Counted from the stretch's first letter, positions 27,416-37,132 are shown. The stretch: 64,000 nucleotides of DNA from BCD1 sp942492125 (GCA_942492125.1 CALODM010000010.1:6050-70049); one strand, 5' to 3'. A program made the numbers and translations. Notes: a model not told the origin generated them from the sequence alone.

Positions 27416-27729
27416 GGGGCGTTGTTGCCGGTTACCGGATTTTGGAGAGAATCGAGGAGCATTTGAAAAACATTGGTTCCGCTTTAGACGTTAATGTGGA
27501 AGATGGTTATTCATTAAGAGTTTGTCCAGATTTTAATCTTCTGAAAATCATTTATTTAATTTGATCAACTGCTTAAGATAGATGGAAGAATGGAATATTG
27601 GAAGAGATTGCTACGGTTCCGGTAATCCGCCTTTCCATTTCATCCGGTTTTCCGGAAGGTTTAGCATTCAATACCTTTTTCAGGGAATTAATTGAATGAA
27701 ATTCTAGACATACGCTAAAATAGGAATTT
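27416..27729. other. Intergenic region, nothing recognised
   Basis: About 310 bases between ileS and the next lipoprotein gene. No clear terminator, RNA gene or conserved frame was found. A short same-strand frame ending at the TGA near 27564 has no recognisable family. A small CCGG-TTTT-CCGG inverted repeat is present near 27645. Confidence 0.5.
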
Positions 27730-28125
27730 ATGAAATTTCATCCGGCTATAATTTTTGTATTCGCATTGACACTTTTCTTTGCTGGTTGCAAAACGACGGA
27801 TCCTGTTGCCGGGATTGATGGGCAATATTCCTGTGAAGGCACTAATCCTTTTTGGAAGCTTGATATTGCGAAAGAAGAGATAAGTTTTGTATTGTTGAGT
27901 GAGGCCAGGGAAATATATCCTTATAAAGCTCCGGTCGAAACCGACAATCGCCAACTATTCCTGACCTCCCGCGAGACAGCTGAAGGCAAGGTCTGGTTAA
28001 AGGTTTCCATTGAAGAATCTCCTTGTTTTAACTCTGCTGCGGGTAAAAAATTCCCCTACAAGGTCGAAATTGAACGGGATGGGGAAATTTTTACGGTTGT
28101 GGGGAGTAAGTTTTTACCCTCCTGA
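27730..28125 (+). CDS. Small lipoprotein (COG3650-like)
   Basis: A 131-residue protein with a lipoprotein signal (MKFHPAIIFVFALTLFFAGC, lipobox FAGC). The mature part contains CEGTNPFWKLDIAKEEISF, resembling the G-x-E/N-PFW motif of COG3650-type envelope proteins, and ends in a short beta domain with a paired Cys (ESPCFNSAAGKKFPYKVEIERDG). Such proteins often accompany META or heat-shock envelope proteins, but no direct function is known. Start ATG at 27730 is the only one placing the lipobox properly. Probably monocistronic. Confidence 0.72.
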   Translation: MKFHPAIIFVFALTLFFAGCKTTDPVAGIDGQYSCEGTNPFWKLDIAKEEISFVLLSEAREIYPYKAPVETDNRQLFLTSRETAEGKVWLKVSIEESPCFNSAAGKKFPYKVEIERDGEIFTVVGSKFLPS

Positions 28126-28244
28126 TACCTTCGTGCCAGCATTTGGTTTCCTATGGATTCCCATTTATTTCTCCTGGTTTCTTTACATCAACAGACGAAG
28201 TTGCAGGAAGCGGATAGCCCCGGCACAACAGAACAAAATCGTGC

Positions 28245-28787
28245 TCAGACGGATCTGTCGTATGCTTCCTTTATCCAGCCTTTCAGTTCATCATCAATCT
28301 CTTCGACGGTTGAAATTTTAACCCGGTGGGTACACATGGTTCCGAAAGGTCCGGAATTTTCCAATCTTTCAGTGAGAGGTTTGTCCTTGAGTTTAAAACC
28401 CAGGTCAATCCTTGTTTTGGTAGCTGGTTTGATGAGTACAAACTGTCTTTTTCTTATGATGCTGACACTGCCTTTTTTGGGCGTGATCGTTACATCGGAG
28501 CCTAAGCCCCGGACGTAGGAGATCAATGCTTCATAAACAGGAAACAGTGCTTCTTTTCCATTGTATTGATCGTTTACCAGGTCTTCCGTGGAGGTGTTGT
28601 CTTCTTTGGAAAGACTGGCGATGGTATTGGCAAAGCCGTGAGTTACCCCATATTCCGTTTTTAAAAAACTGACCGCTTCCGAGTGTTTGGAAAAGGATTT
28701 CGCTTTAAGGATTTTTGTCCATTCCGCTAAAGACTTGCCCGTTTTCACAGGCATATTGTCGATCATTGTTTGCAATGCTTTTTCCAT
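28245..28787 (-). CDS. DUF4287 and DUF5655 domain protein
   Basis: A 180-residue cytoplasmic protein. The first ~60 residues (MIDNMPVKTGKSLAEWTKIL...FLKTEYGVTHGFANTIA) match DUF4287; the remainder (LFPVYEALISYVRGLGSDVTITPKKGSVSIIRKRQFVLIKPATKTRIDLG, given here in part) matches DUF5655, a domain found with DNA- or toxin-related proteins. No catalytic residues are recognised. It starts 25 bases after the end of the J-less DnaJ gene on the same strand, so the two are probably co-transcribed. Confidence 0.85.
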   Translation of the reverse strand: MEKALQTMIDNMPVKTGKSLAEWTKILKAKSFSKHSEAVSFLKTEYGVTHGFANTIASLSKEDNTSTEDLVNDQYNGKEALFPVYEALISYVRGLGSDVTITPKKGSVSIIRKRQFVLIKPATKTRIDLGFKLKDKPLTERLENSGPFGTMCTHRVKISTVEEIDDELKGWIKEAYDRSV

Positions 28788-28812
28788 TGTCCTGATATTA
28801 GAGTTTGGTTAT

Positions 28813-29397
28813 TTAATCATCTGTTACGTTGGCTACGATTAAAAGGTTGCCCAAGGTATTGTCCGTTAAGTTTTTAAACCCCTTGCCTTTTATCCGGAAA
28901 ACCTTACCATTGGCTGTGTCTTGCGGGATCTTAATTTTTATGTATTCCCCGTTTAGATGCAGGAATTCGATGTTTACATCAGTTACCTCAATTAAAGACT
29001 TTACCAAATCACACCTGTAAATCAAATCTGCATCTGCCCGTTCAAATACATCATGAGCTATTGCTTTTATTTGGACGATTAAATCACCGGATTTGATCTT
29101 TGAGGTGTCTGTTTTTTTAGAAAATACGTTCCAAAAATCCTTCGTTTCAAAATAACAATTGCCCTTACCACGGAATTTTAACATCATTCCCTCGTCCACA
29201 CCTTGTGGAATGTTAATTGGTTCAGTAACCTCGTCCAAAACCAATCCTTTTCCCCGGCAATCCGGACATTCTTTAGCTAGATTACAGGATGTACACGGGA
29301 TTACCCTTTTATAATTCAGGCTTTTTGTTACCCCGGAGTACATTTCTTCAAGGGACAAATTAATGGTTACCTTGACATCGGGTGTGCCAGTATTCAT
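28813..29397 (-). CDS. DnaJ C-terminal-domain protein without a J domain
   Basis: A ~194-residue protein starting at ATG 29395-29397 (an ATG nine codons up is also in frame). VKVTINLSLEEMYSGVTKSLNYKR is the start of DnaJ C-terminal domain I; CTSCNLAKECPDCRGKG is a half-size zinc region with two CxxC pairs instead of the usual four; GVDEGMMLKFRGKGN and IPQDTANGKVFRIKGKGF are the two substrate-binding sandwich motifs. No HPD-bearing J domain is present here or in the upstream 260 bases. It may hold client proteins without recruiting DnaK, or work with a separate J protein (inference). Paired with the DUF4287/DUF5655 gene downstream. Confidence 0.82.
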   Translation of the reverse strand: MNTGTPDVKVTINLSLEEMYSGVTKSLNYKRVIPCTSCNLAKECPDCRGKGLVLDEVTEPINIPQGVDEGMMLKFRGKGNCYFETKDFWNVFSKKTDTSKIKSGDLIVQIKAIAHDVFERADADLIYRCDLVKSLIEVTDVNIEFLHLNGEYIKIKIPQDTANGKVFRIKGKGFKNLTDNTLGNLLIVANVTDD

Positions 29398-29460
29398 AAA
29401 ATAATCATTTGAATGTATGGTCAAAAAAACGAAATCATGTTGATAAAAGGGAAAGTTAAA

Positions 29461-29592
29461 TCAATTAATTTTCACCCAAATCTGGTCATTGGCGTCTTCG
29501 AAAACGAAAAAAGGTGTGTATTCAAATGGCTTTATCCATTCCAAAACTGCTGCTGAAAGTTCAGGGGGCTGGCGGGTTACAAAAGCAATCAT
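29461..29592 (-). CDS. Short ORF, possible remnant of a larger gene
   Basis: A 43-codon frame from ATG 29590-29592 to TGA 29461-29463 encodes a protein-like sequence (RQPPELSAAVLEWIKPFEY ... FEDANDQIWVKIN). Immediately upstream, in another frame, ATG at about 29661 starts MKNMNFILPLLLFNGC, a lipoprotein-like signal peptide that soon hits a stop. The two could be one small lipoprotein gene broken by an indel, or unrelated. No family recognised. Confidence 0.3.
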   Translation of the reverse strand: MIAFVTRQPPELSAAVLEWIKPFEYTPFFVFEDANDQIWVKIN

Positions 29593-29687
29593 CGGAAGTA
29601 AAGGCAAAACACCCGTTGAAGAGGAGTAACGGGAGAATGAAGTTCATATTTTTCATGGTCGATATTGCATAGGTGGTCAAAGTGTTT

Positions 29688-30683
29688 TTATAACTTTTTG
29701 TTCATTTCAGTTAAGAACGAAATCAGCTGTGGATTGGATGCTCCATAACTGACAACGCTGACATCCAGGGGAATGGTTTTAAATTTCAAAACCGCCTTTT
29801 CAATGGCATCGAAAATCCAGTTTGACGGGTTCCTGAAAACACCGCCTCCTACGAGGGTAAGAAACAACCTATTATTCCCTGTCGATTCAAAATTCCTTAA
29901 TGCGGCATAAAAGGTCGCTTCATAAGTTGCTTCCAGGATCAACCTGGCAAAAGGTTCCCATTTTTCCACGGCTAATTGTGAATACCCTATGGGCAGTGCG
30001 GAGCAATATGCCTGGGTTACAGTTCTTTGCCGGGTATCAATAGTTATTTCCGTGTCTCGTTGTACGCCTATTTTAAGTTCCCCTTTTAAGGTCTCATAAG
30101 CTTCATGATCCAGTTGACTGATGATATTGTTAATGTGTTCCAGCCCCTCTTCATTACATAGGACATATCCATTTTGCATCTGCCAGCATGGAAAATCATC
30201 ATTCTTGAAATACAAGCCTAATGCTTCCAGGCAATCTATCTGGTTTTTGGCTGATTGTCCAGTCTGGCCATGTAGCTCAACAAAATAATTTCTATAGATC
30301 GTTCCGGCACCACAAGTAATAGCACATACCGGACCTTGTGTAAAATCATGCTCATAAATATCAACGCCCTGTTCCGGAGTGATTTCCGGGTTTGCCATCT
30401 CTAATAAATTAAACTGGGAGGCTGCCTGAAAAACGGAATTTTCATTTTTGAGATGTAATTCCTGCACGTCACCAACAATTTCCTGGATGTTTATTTTTCC
30501 CCGATAGTTATTGAGGTTGGGAGAATTATCCCGCAATTCCTCCAGTTTCGGGATCTCTAATGTACCCCATTGATAACTTTTTCCGTTGACCAGGGAGAGG
30601 AGATTTTCTCCTTCTATTCTCAAATTTGATCTTACCTGATCCGGGTTGATTTCCTTGAAACCAAGTAGCTTTTTGAACCACAT
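29688..30683 (-). CDS. Hypothetical protein, possibly macro-domain-like
   Basis: A 331-residue cytoplasmic protein starting MWFKKLLGFKEINPDQV. It belongs to a conserved family without an assigned function. The segments GPVCAITCGAGTIYRNYF, QAYCSALPIGYSQL and especially LTLVGGGVFRNPSNWIFDAIEKA resemble the phosphate-binding GGG/GVF loops of macro domains and poly(ADP-ribose) glycohydrolase-like folds, so binding of an ADP-ribose-type ligand is a reasonable guess, not a demonstrated one. No membrane segment or signal. It stands 141 bases from the upstream lipoprotein gene, with a hairpin repeat in the gap. Confidence 0.6.
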   Translation of the reverse strand: MWFKKLLGFKEINPDQVRSNLRIEGENLLSLVNGKSYQWGTLEIPKLEELRDNSPNLNNYRGKINIQEIVGDVQELHLKNENSVFQAASQFNLLEMANPEITPEQGVDIYEHDFTQGPVCAITCGAGTIYRNYFVELHGQTGQSAKNQIDCLEALGLYFKNDDFPCWQMQNGYVLCNEEGLEHINNIISQLDHEAYETLKGELKIGVQRDTEITIDTRQRTVTQAYCSALPIGYSQLAVEKWEPFARLILEATYEATFYAALRNFESTGNNRLFLTLVGGGVFRNPSNWIFDAIEKAVLKFKTIPLDVSVVSYGASNPQLISFLTEMNKKL

Positions 30684-30726
30684 ATTTTTATAGAATTAGA
30701 AAGGTTTGAACGGAATGGGTTTGTTT

Positions 30727-30764
30727 AGCCGAACGAATCTTGCCTGGCGGCAAGACAGGTTCGG
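30727..30764. repeat. Hairpin repeat, copy 1
   Basis: Two nested perfect arm pairs: GCCGAAC with GTTCGGT outside and TCTTGCC with GGCAAGA inside, loop TGGC. A close copy lies at 31940-31977; together they bracket the 30825-31793 lipoprotein gene. Confidence 0.7.
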
Positions 30765-30824
30765 TATGACGAATTTGATTTTACAATGGCACGTATGCAT
30801 AAAAAAGGCACTTTTCTGTAGTCT

Positions 30825-31793
30825 TTAATTTGGAACGATTCTGTCCAGGACTGCAAATCCTCCACTCATGCTTATCACTTTTTGAAACCAATTTTCCCAG
30901 GCTATTTTCTTTGCAAGATAATCTTCCTGGTAAGGACCGGCAACTAAATGGAACATGGAACTATTTTTTTCCTTACCATCTATAATGAAGAATTTTTCCA
31001 CATAGTGATGGCCGTCCAAATTGTAATCGACCTGTAAGTATAAGTTTTCCCAGGAGGAGGTTATTTTTCCAGTGCGTATTATTTCACCTGATTCGGTTTT
31101 AAAATGAACGGCTGAAGCATTGGTCCAGTCGGATTCGAAAAATGCACCCTCTTCCAGCATTGCCCCTAAAATTTTAGCATATTTTGGATTGGTTATTACC
31201 TCCCAGATCCTTTCTTTGGAGACTTTTATTTCAGTATCGATAGTTACAAAAGGTGTTGATCCGAGTTTGTCAATTTCGTCCTTAGACAGGAAGTTTACTT
31301 CGTCTAACCAGGCTGAACCATTGCCTCCATTCAGATACCGGAATCCAACAACAGAGTCCTGCCCGATCGCTACTGCCTGGATAATGATGACCAATTCATT
31401 TTTTTGGGTGTGGGAATTATTATACCTGGCCAGTTTAGGGAGTTCCATTTTCAAAGGTTTTGCATCCTGGATTTCTGTAGTGTCAAAAAACATCAGGGAG
31501 CTACCATTTCTGGTTTCTTCTTTGGTGGGTAATCTATCCTTAACCACAGGAATTTTATCCAAATCCTGAACATCGACGGCTGGAAACCCTAAAATATTAT
31601 CGGGACAATACCATCCTCCGTATGAGTGTGGGGTTTTATGCTCAGAGATTTTCGGAGGTTCCTCTATTATTTTTGTTTCTGTCTGCTTAGTAGTTTCATT
31701 GTTTTGATCACAGGAGGATAAAAAAAACAAATTGATCAAAAGCAGGGGTAAAATTGATTTTTTGTAAGAGGCTGAGATTTTGTTGAAGTTCAT
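30825..31793 (-). CDS. Lipoprotein with SRPBCC (START-like) domain
   Basis: A 322-residue protein with a lipoprotein signal: basic start (MNFNKISASYKKS), hydrophobic LLLINLFFLSSC, lipobox SSC with Cys29. A linker rich in Thr, Lys and Glu follows. Residues ~175-320 (TEIKVSKERIWEVITNPKYA ... YLQVDYNLDGHHYVEKFFI) match an SRPBCC ligand-binding fold, normally cytosolic, so its appearance on a lipoprotein is somewhat unusual. Ligand unknown. It is flanked on both sides by copies of a hairpin repeat. Confidence 0.75.
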   Translation of the reverse strand: MNFNKISASYKKSILPLLLINLFFLSSCDQNNETTKQTETKIIEEPPKISEHKTPHSYGGWYCPDNILGFPAVDVQDLDKIPVVKDRLPTKEETRNGSSLMFFDTTEIQDAKPLKMELPKLARYNNSHTQKNELVIIIQAVAIGQDSVVGFRYLNGGNGSAWLDEVNFLSKDEIDKLGSTPFVTIDTEIKVSKERIWEVITNPKYAKILGAMLEEGAFFESDWTNASAVHFKTESGEIIRTGKITSSWENLYLQVDYNLDGHHYVEKFFIIDGKEKNSSMFHLVAGPYQEDYLAKKIAWENWFQKVISMSGGFAVLDRIVPN

Positions 31794-31939
31794 ATTTTTA
31801 TTTTTCCGTAAACCTAAGTTGATACCACCAAATATTGGCTTTAAGCATGTAAAACAATGTAAAAGAGATGTAAAAGTTATTGGGTAGGTCGGAATGTTTT
31901 TTTGCCAAAAGAATTTGGCAGAACGGCTTGGATGATTGT

Positions 31940-31977
31940 GCCGAATGTATCTTGCCTGGCAACAAGACAGATTCAGT
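31940..31977. repeat. Hairpin repeat, copy 2
   Basis: GCCGAATGTATCTTGCC...CAAGACAGATTCAGT is a diverged copy of the 30727-30764 element, with TCTTGCC/CAAGA arms kept and the outer arms decayed. Just upstream, TTGCCAAAAGAATTTGGCA (about 31911-31930) forms another small inverted repeat. Confidence 0.6.
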
Positions 31978-32084
31978 AAGACGGGGGCTTTAGCTGGAGG
32001 GTTCTGAAAAAATGCTTAAATTGGTGCTATGCCTTAAAATCAGTTTCGCAAGCAATTTATTTCAAGATATCAAAAGGATTCATC

Positions 32085-35000
32085 ATGCTTAAAAATTTCA
32101 CCATTACCGTTTTTACTTTTTTACTGACCTTCTTTTTCCAAAATCCATTCGTTAACGCTCAGTCAGAACCTGAGGAAGCCCTTGCGAATGCTGTTTCTGG
32201 TCTTGAGCTCCGGAGTATCGGCCCGGCCCTCATGGGTGGACGTATAGCAGATATTGCCGTCAATCCAGATGACCGGAGCACCTGGTATGTTGCTGTGGGG
32301 TCGGGTGGATTGTGGAAAACGACGAATAGCGGCACTACCTGGCAGCCTGTTTTTGATAACCAGCCGTCCTATTCCATTGGTACAGTGACCATCGATCCAA
32401 ACAATCCGGAAGTCGTCTGGGTAGGTACCGGTGAAAATATCAGCGGCCGGCATGTAGGCTGGGGAGATGGTGTTTACCGTAGTGGTGATGGGGGTAAATC
32501 GTGGGAGAAAATGGGCCTTGGGAAATCTGAACATATAGGCAAAATACTGGTTGATCCCAGGAACAGCGATGTGGTATTTGTTGCTGCGGAAGGTCCTTTG
32601 TGGTCGTCCGGTGGGGATCGGGGATTATACAAAACTACCAATGGTGGCAAAACATGGACATTAGTGCTCGAAATCGATGAAAATACCGGAGCAACTGACG
32701 TGGAATTCGATCCTTCTGATCCGGATGTCTTGTATGCTGCTGCTTACCAACGTCGTCGCCATACCTGGTCTTTGCTTGCCGGCGGACCTGAATCGGGCAT
32801 TTATAAATCAACGGATAATGGGGATTCCTGGCGCCGTGTGAAGAAGGGATTGCCCAAAGGAGATATGGGGAAAATCGGACTGGCGGTAACTCCCGCTGAT
32901 CCGGGAATTGTGTATGCCACCATTGAAGCGAACAATAAAGAAAAAGGTTTTTACCGGTCCACAGATAAAGGCGAAAGCTGGGAGAAGCGGAATGGTTATA
33001 CTTCCGGCGGAACAGGGCCGCATTATTACCAGGAAATTGAAGCATCCACCACCAACCCGGACCTCGTTTACCAGATGGATGTTTTCCTGCATGTGACACG
33101 GGATGGTGGCCAACGCTTTGATTACCTCGGTAATGGCCGGGAGAAACACAGCGATAACCATGCCCTCTGGATTGATCCCGACAATGGCAAACACTTGATC
33201 TGTGGTACCGATGCCGGATTGTATGAAACGTTTGATGAAGGTACCACCTGGCGGCATTTTCCGAATTTGCCAGTTTCGCAATTCTATAAACTGGGACTGG
33301 ATAATGCCGAGCCTTTTTATAACATTGTCGGCGGAGCTCAGGATCTGGGTACGCTGATCGGCCCCTCCCGAACGATGAATGTGGAAGGAGTGCGCAACCG
33401 CGATTGGTATGTTCCGCTTGGTGCCGATGGTTACGATACCGCTTTTGATCCGGAAGATCCGAATATCGTCTATATGGAAATTCAACAGGGCTTGCTTCAT
33501 CGCCATGATCGTCGTAGTGAAGAAGTGCTCAATATTCAGCCACAACCAGAACCCAATGATCCCCCGGAAAGGTGGAACTGGGACAGCCCCATTCTCATCA
33601 GTCCCTCACAATAATGAACGACTTTATTTCGGATCCCAACGACTTTGGAGAAGTGAGGACAAGGGCAATTCGTGGACACCGGTCAGCGGAGATCTGACAA
33701 CCAACCAAAACCGGTATGAACTGGAAATGATCGGTCGGGTGTGGAGTACTGATGCCCTTTACGATAATGGAGCCATGTCGAAATATGCTACCCTGACCGC
33801 TATTTCAGAATCACCCAAAGTAGAGGGCTTACTGTACGTGGGCTCTGATGATGGCCTGATCCAGATCAGTGAAAACGGAGGACAGCAATGGCGGAAGAGT
33901 GGAAACTTGCCCAAGGTGCCGTCCCTATCTTTTATCAATGATGTTGAAGCTTCAAGTCATGATCCCAATACGGTATTTGCAGTGGCCGATGCCCATAAAC
34001 TTGGCGACTACAGTCCTTACCTGTTTATGAGTACTGATCGGGGTCGCAACTGGCAATCCATTGCCGGAGATTTGCCGGAAGGCACTATCGTTTGGGTTAT
34101 CAAACAGGATCACATCGATCCTGATTTGTTGTTCATAGGTACGGAGTATGGCATCTATTTTTCTCACAATCGAGGAACAAACTGGATCAAATTCACTCGT
34201 GGAGTACCGACAATTTCTTTTCGGGATATTGAGTTGCACCCAAGAGATAATGATCTGGTTGGGGCCACCTTTGGCCGCGGATTTTATGTGCTCGATGATT
34301 ATTCCTGTCTGAGAGGTTTGTCGGGTGCAGTAGCATCTGGAGAAAACGCTTTGTTTCCTGTCAGGGATGCCTGGTGGTATATTCCCAACGCACCCTTGCA
34401 GGCAAAAGGTATGCCTACTTTGGGAAGTACCAGTTATGTCGCGGAAAACCCACCTTTTGGGGCTGTATTCACTTATTATCTAGCGGATATCCCCAAGACC
34501 GGCAAACAGGAACGCCAGGAAGCTGAGAAATTGTTGCGGGAACAGAATGAGAGCATACCTTTTCCCGGTTGGGATAATCTGAAAGCGGAAGCCAGAGAAA
34601 CAGAACCAGGCATATTCCTCCTGGTTAAGGATGAAAATGGCAATTCGGTACGTTGGCTGAAAGGACCTGTTAAAAAAGGAATGACCCGCGTGAGCTGGGA
34701 TCTGCGTTTCGCACCTCCGGACCCTGTTAATCTGACGCAGCCGGCATTTAAGCCGCCATGGGCCGGCGATCCACAGGGGCCCCTTGCTGCTCCTGGTAAA
34801 TACACTGTTGAATTGTATCTTTTCCATGAAGGCAAACTTGTAGTCCAGGGAATCCCTCAGGCTTTTAACGTTAGGGCAGTACCTACTGCCCCGGCAGGGA
34901 CTGATTTTAAGGCTGTAGCCGAATTTCAGCAAAAGACCAGTGAACTTTCCAGGCAAATATCCGGAGCCAACAGGAAAATGGGAGAGGCCGGTGAACGCCT

Positions 35001-35364
35001 GCGACACATGAAGGCAGCCCTGATCAATACGCCAAAAGCGGCTTCAGAACTTTTTGCAAAGCAGGATGAAATGGAGCAAAAATTATCAGCCTTACGGATC
35101 CGGCTTACAGGGGATCCTATCTACTGGCAGTATGACGAATCGAGCGTTCCTTCCATCAGTGCAAGGGTCGGGCGCGTGATAGGGGGGCACTGGGATACCC
35201 GACAAAATCCTACGGCAGCACACCTGCGTAATATCGAAATTGCTTCCGGTGATTTTGAGGAATTTCGAAAGGATCTGGCTGTTTATATGGAGGAACTTGC
35301 AGCCTATGAAGCTGCCATGGAAAAGGCAGGTGCTCCGTGGACCCCGGGCAGGAAGTTTGAGTAG
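32085..35364 (+). CDS. Secreted BNR/sortilin-like beta-propeller protein (VPS10-type glycosyl hydrolase annotation), frameshifted
   Basis: An exported ~1092-residue protein: signal peptide (FTITVFTFLLTFFFQNPFVNAQ), then many BNR/Asp-box repeats (STWYVAVGSGGLWKTTNSGTTW, GVYRSGDGGKSWEKMG, GFYRSTDKGESWEKR) forming one or two propellers, and a C-terminal helical/beta part. This large family is often labelled glycosyl hydrolase or sortilin-like without proven activity. The first frame stops at TAA 33612-33614. Removing one base of CCCT (33603-33606) fuses ILISP to HNNERLYFGSQRLWRSED, a block normally continuous in the family, and the second frame runs on to 35364. No T9SS sorting domain is seen. 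Confidence 0.88.
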
Positions 35365-35393
35365 TGCCTGGGTTTTGGAAATAATCTGAAACA

Positions 35394-35440
35394 CCCTTCA
35401 ATTCCATCTGCTGTCATTGGACAGGGCAGGAGTTGAAGGG
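35394..35440. terminator. Long hairpin between convergent genes
   Basis: CCCTTCAA (35394-35401) pairs with TTGAAGGG (35433-35440); inside, CTGC/GCAG and TGTC/GACA extend the stem. It sits between the convergent BNR gene (ends 35364) and GH26 gene (ends 35488). No long T-run follows, so terminator function is probable but not certain. Confidence 0.55.
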
Positions 35441-35487
35441 GGTTTCGATTCAACCAATAGAATTAAATCAACCTAAGCCATTTAGGT

Positions 35488-36546
35488 TTATTTTTTATAA
35501 GGACTGCCGATAAAATACGGATCTTCCATCGCTTTTTGAAAAGCCTCCAGGGCTTCAGGAGATGAATTGACGCGCCAGTCCAGTTCTTTGTTGATGTTGA
35601 ACCAGGTAAAAATTCTAAGCCTGGGGTATTCGGTTTTTATTTTGGTAAAGGCATCCGTGACCCAGGCAGCTTTGTCAAAATTGTCGGACTCGAATTCTCC
35701 GGTGCCAAATTCTGCTATCATCATTGGTTGTTGACCCAACACTGCACAGGAGTCGTAAAGCGCCCGGAAACAATTGTCGAAATCACGGAGGGGACGAGGC
35801 CCCCCCCAGGGATCCTGCGGGTAAAAATTATATCCATCTAATCCGATCCAGTCAACGTAATCATCTCCTGGCCAGTAATTGGAAACATTGTTCCAGGCTT
35901 CCGTTGACAGGTCTGTGGAAGGGCCATGAGGCACCCACAACCATTTTACATTATCAGCCCCGATCTTTTTGAAACGATCGACAACGTATTTCCATACGGC
36001 AACTACCTTTTCCGGTCCACCGTTTGCCTGCCCGTTTTTGTTACCACTCCAAACGTACCAGTTGCCGTTGAATTCATGTAAAAAACGGATGAGTACTCTT
36101 TGTTCAAATGCCTTTGCGTCCCGGGCAAAGCGGTCGATATATTCATCATATTTTCCATTGAGCACATCATTAAAACCATCAAAACCATCAGGGCCTGTTG
36201 GACTGGTATTATTCGGATCCACAGAAGGCCAGAACAATTCCCAGGTGAGGTGGGGAATGATGCCCCGGTCATGCAGTCCCTGGCAGGCTTTGGTCGGAAA
36301 GTCGTCATCCCATGTAGGGAACCAGACCACTGATCCAACTTCATGCTTGATGGTAGCTTCAAACTCATCGATTTCCTGTTGATCACCGCTGGGAAGGGTT
36401 TCATTGCCATTTTCCGGATAGAATCCAATGACGCAGCCTTGCCAGTCACCTTCTTTTTCAGTGGTTTCAGTTGTTTTATTCATACAGCTATAAACAAATA
36501 GAAAAGGGATGATAAATATAAAATAGGTTACCAGGTTATTTTTCAT
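35488..36546 (-). CDS. Glycoside hydrolase family 26 lipoprotein (beta-mannanase-like)
   Basis: Start ATG 36544-36546 is chosen because MKNNLVTYFIFIIPFLFVYSC gives a proper lipoprotein signal (lipobox YSC); the frame extends 13 codons further up without support. The 352-residue product has a GH26 TIM barrel: VLIRFLHEFNGNWYVW contains the acid/base Glu158, and MMIAEFGTGEFE the nucleophile Glu279; WLWVPHGPSTDLS and YWPGDDYVDWIGLDGYNFY are also typical. Likely substrate is a beta-mannan or related glucan, acting at the cell envelope. Its start overlaps the end of the AlkA-type gene by 11 bases, so translation may be coupled. Confidence 0.88.
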   Translation of the reverse strand: MKNNLVTYFIFIIPFLFVYSCMNKTTETTEKEGDWQGCVIGFYPENGNETLPSGDQQEIDEFEATIKHEVGSVVWFPTWDDDFPTKACQGLHDRGIIPHLTWELFWPSVDPNNTSPTGPDGFDGFNDVLNGKYDEYIDRFARDAKAFEQRVLIRFLHEFNGNWYVWSGNKNGQANGGPEKVVAVWKYVVDRFKKIGADNVKWLWVPHGPSTDLSTEAWNNVSNYWPGDDYVDWIGLDGYNFYPQDPWGGPRPLRDFDNCFRALYDSCAVLGQQPMMIAEFGTGEFESDNFDKAAWVTDAFTKIKTEYPRLRIFTWFNINKELDWRVNSSPEALEAFQKAMEDPYFIGSPYKK

Positions 36547-37132
36547 GATTATAATTTTTCCAGTCCAGAAGATACCTAACCGCAAGTGATTTCCATGGGG
36601 ACCAACGCTCTGCCACTGCCAACATTTGGGCTTTTAATCTCGATTTTGGGTTTAGTGGGTACAATTTAATCATAACTTTTTTTAAATGATAATCATCAGC
36701 AGGGAAAATATCGGGACGATGCAGGGTGTATAACAAGATCATTTCTATGGTCCAGGTGCCGACGCCTTTGATGCTGGAAAGCTCGGCTTTGACCGCTTCA
36801 TCCGACAGGCTTGTCCATTGGATTTTATGCTTGTCCCAATAGGCCAGGATATTCAAAATGGTTTCATATTTTTTGGCCGAGAGATTTACGCCTTCAAATG
36901 CTGATTGCTCAAAATCCTCGAAATTATCCGGGGTGAGTTCAGTCAACCCGGATTTAATCAACATTTTTTGAAATGTCTTTTTAGTGCTCCGATAATGGAT
37001 CTGTTGTTCAATGATGCAACTCATCAGGTCATGGAAAACATTACCTGAACTTACGGGTGGGGGCACGGGCAGGAGACTTATAATTTCTTCCAGAACCGGA
37101 TCTGCCTTGGCTAAATGGGCTTTGCTCTTCAT
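36536..37132 (-). CDS. DNA-3-methyladenine glycosylase II (AlkA/HhH-GPD family)
   Basis: Base-excision repair glycosylase removing alkylated purines. Start ATG 37130-37132 (MKSKAHLAKADPVLEEI) gives a 198-residue enzyme of the compact family; the frame is open 46 codons further but that part lies inside the DinB gene. FHDLMSCIIEQQIHYRSTKK, LSSIKGVGTWTIEMILLY (helix-hairpin-helix) and RPDIFPADDYHLKKV (catalytic Asp after the GPD-type loop) are all present. It lies 59 bases after the DinB gene stop and overlaps the downstream GH26 gene start, suggesting a transcript DinB, glycosylase, GH26. Confidence 0.9.
   Translation of the reverse strand: MKSKAHLAKADPVLEEIISLLPVPPPVSSGNVFHDLMSCIIEQQIHYRSTKKTFQKMLIKSGLTELTPDNFEDFEQSAFEGVNLSAKKYETILNILAYWDKHKIQWTSLSDEAVKAELSSIKGVGTWTIEMILLYTLHRPDIFPADDYHLKKVMIKLYPLNPKSRLKAQMLAVAERWSPWKSLAVRYLLDWKNYNHEK

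Noticed and set aside
33379..33606. Plus-strand start of the second BNR frame as an independent gene
   Set aside because: This part overlaps the intact first frame and is out of the coding frame; the true junction is at 33603-33606.
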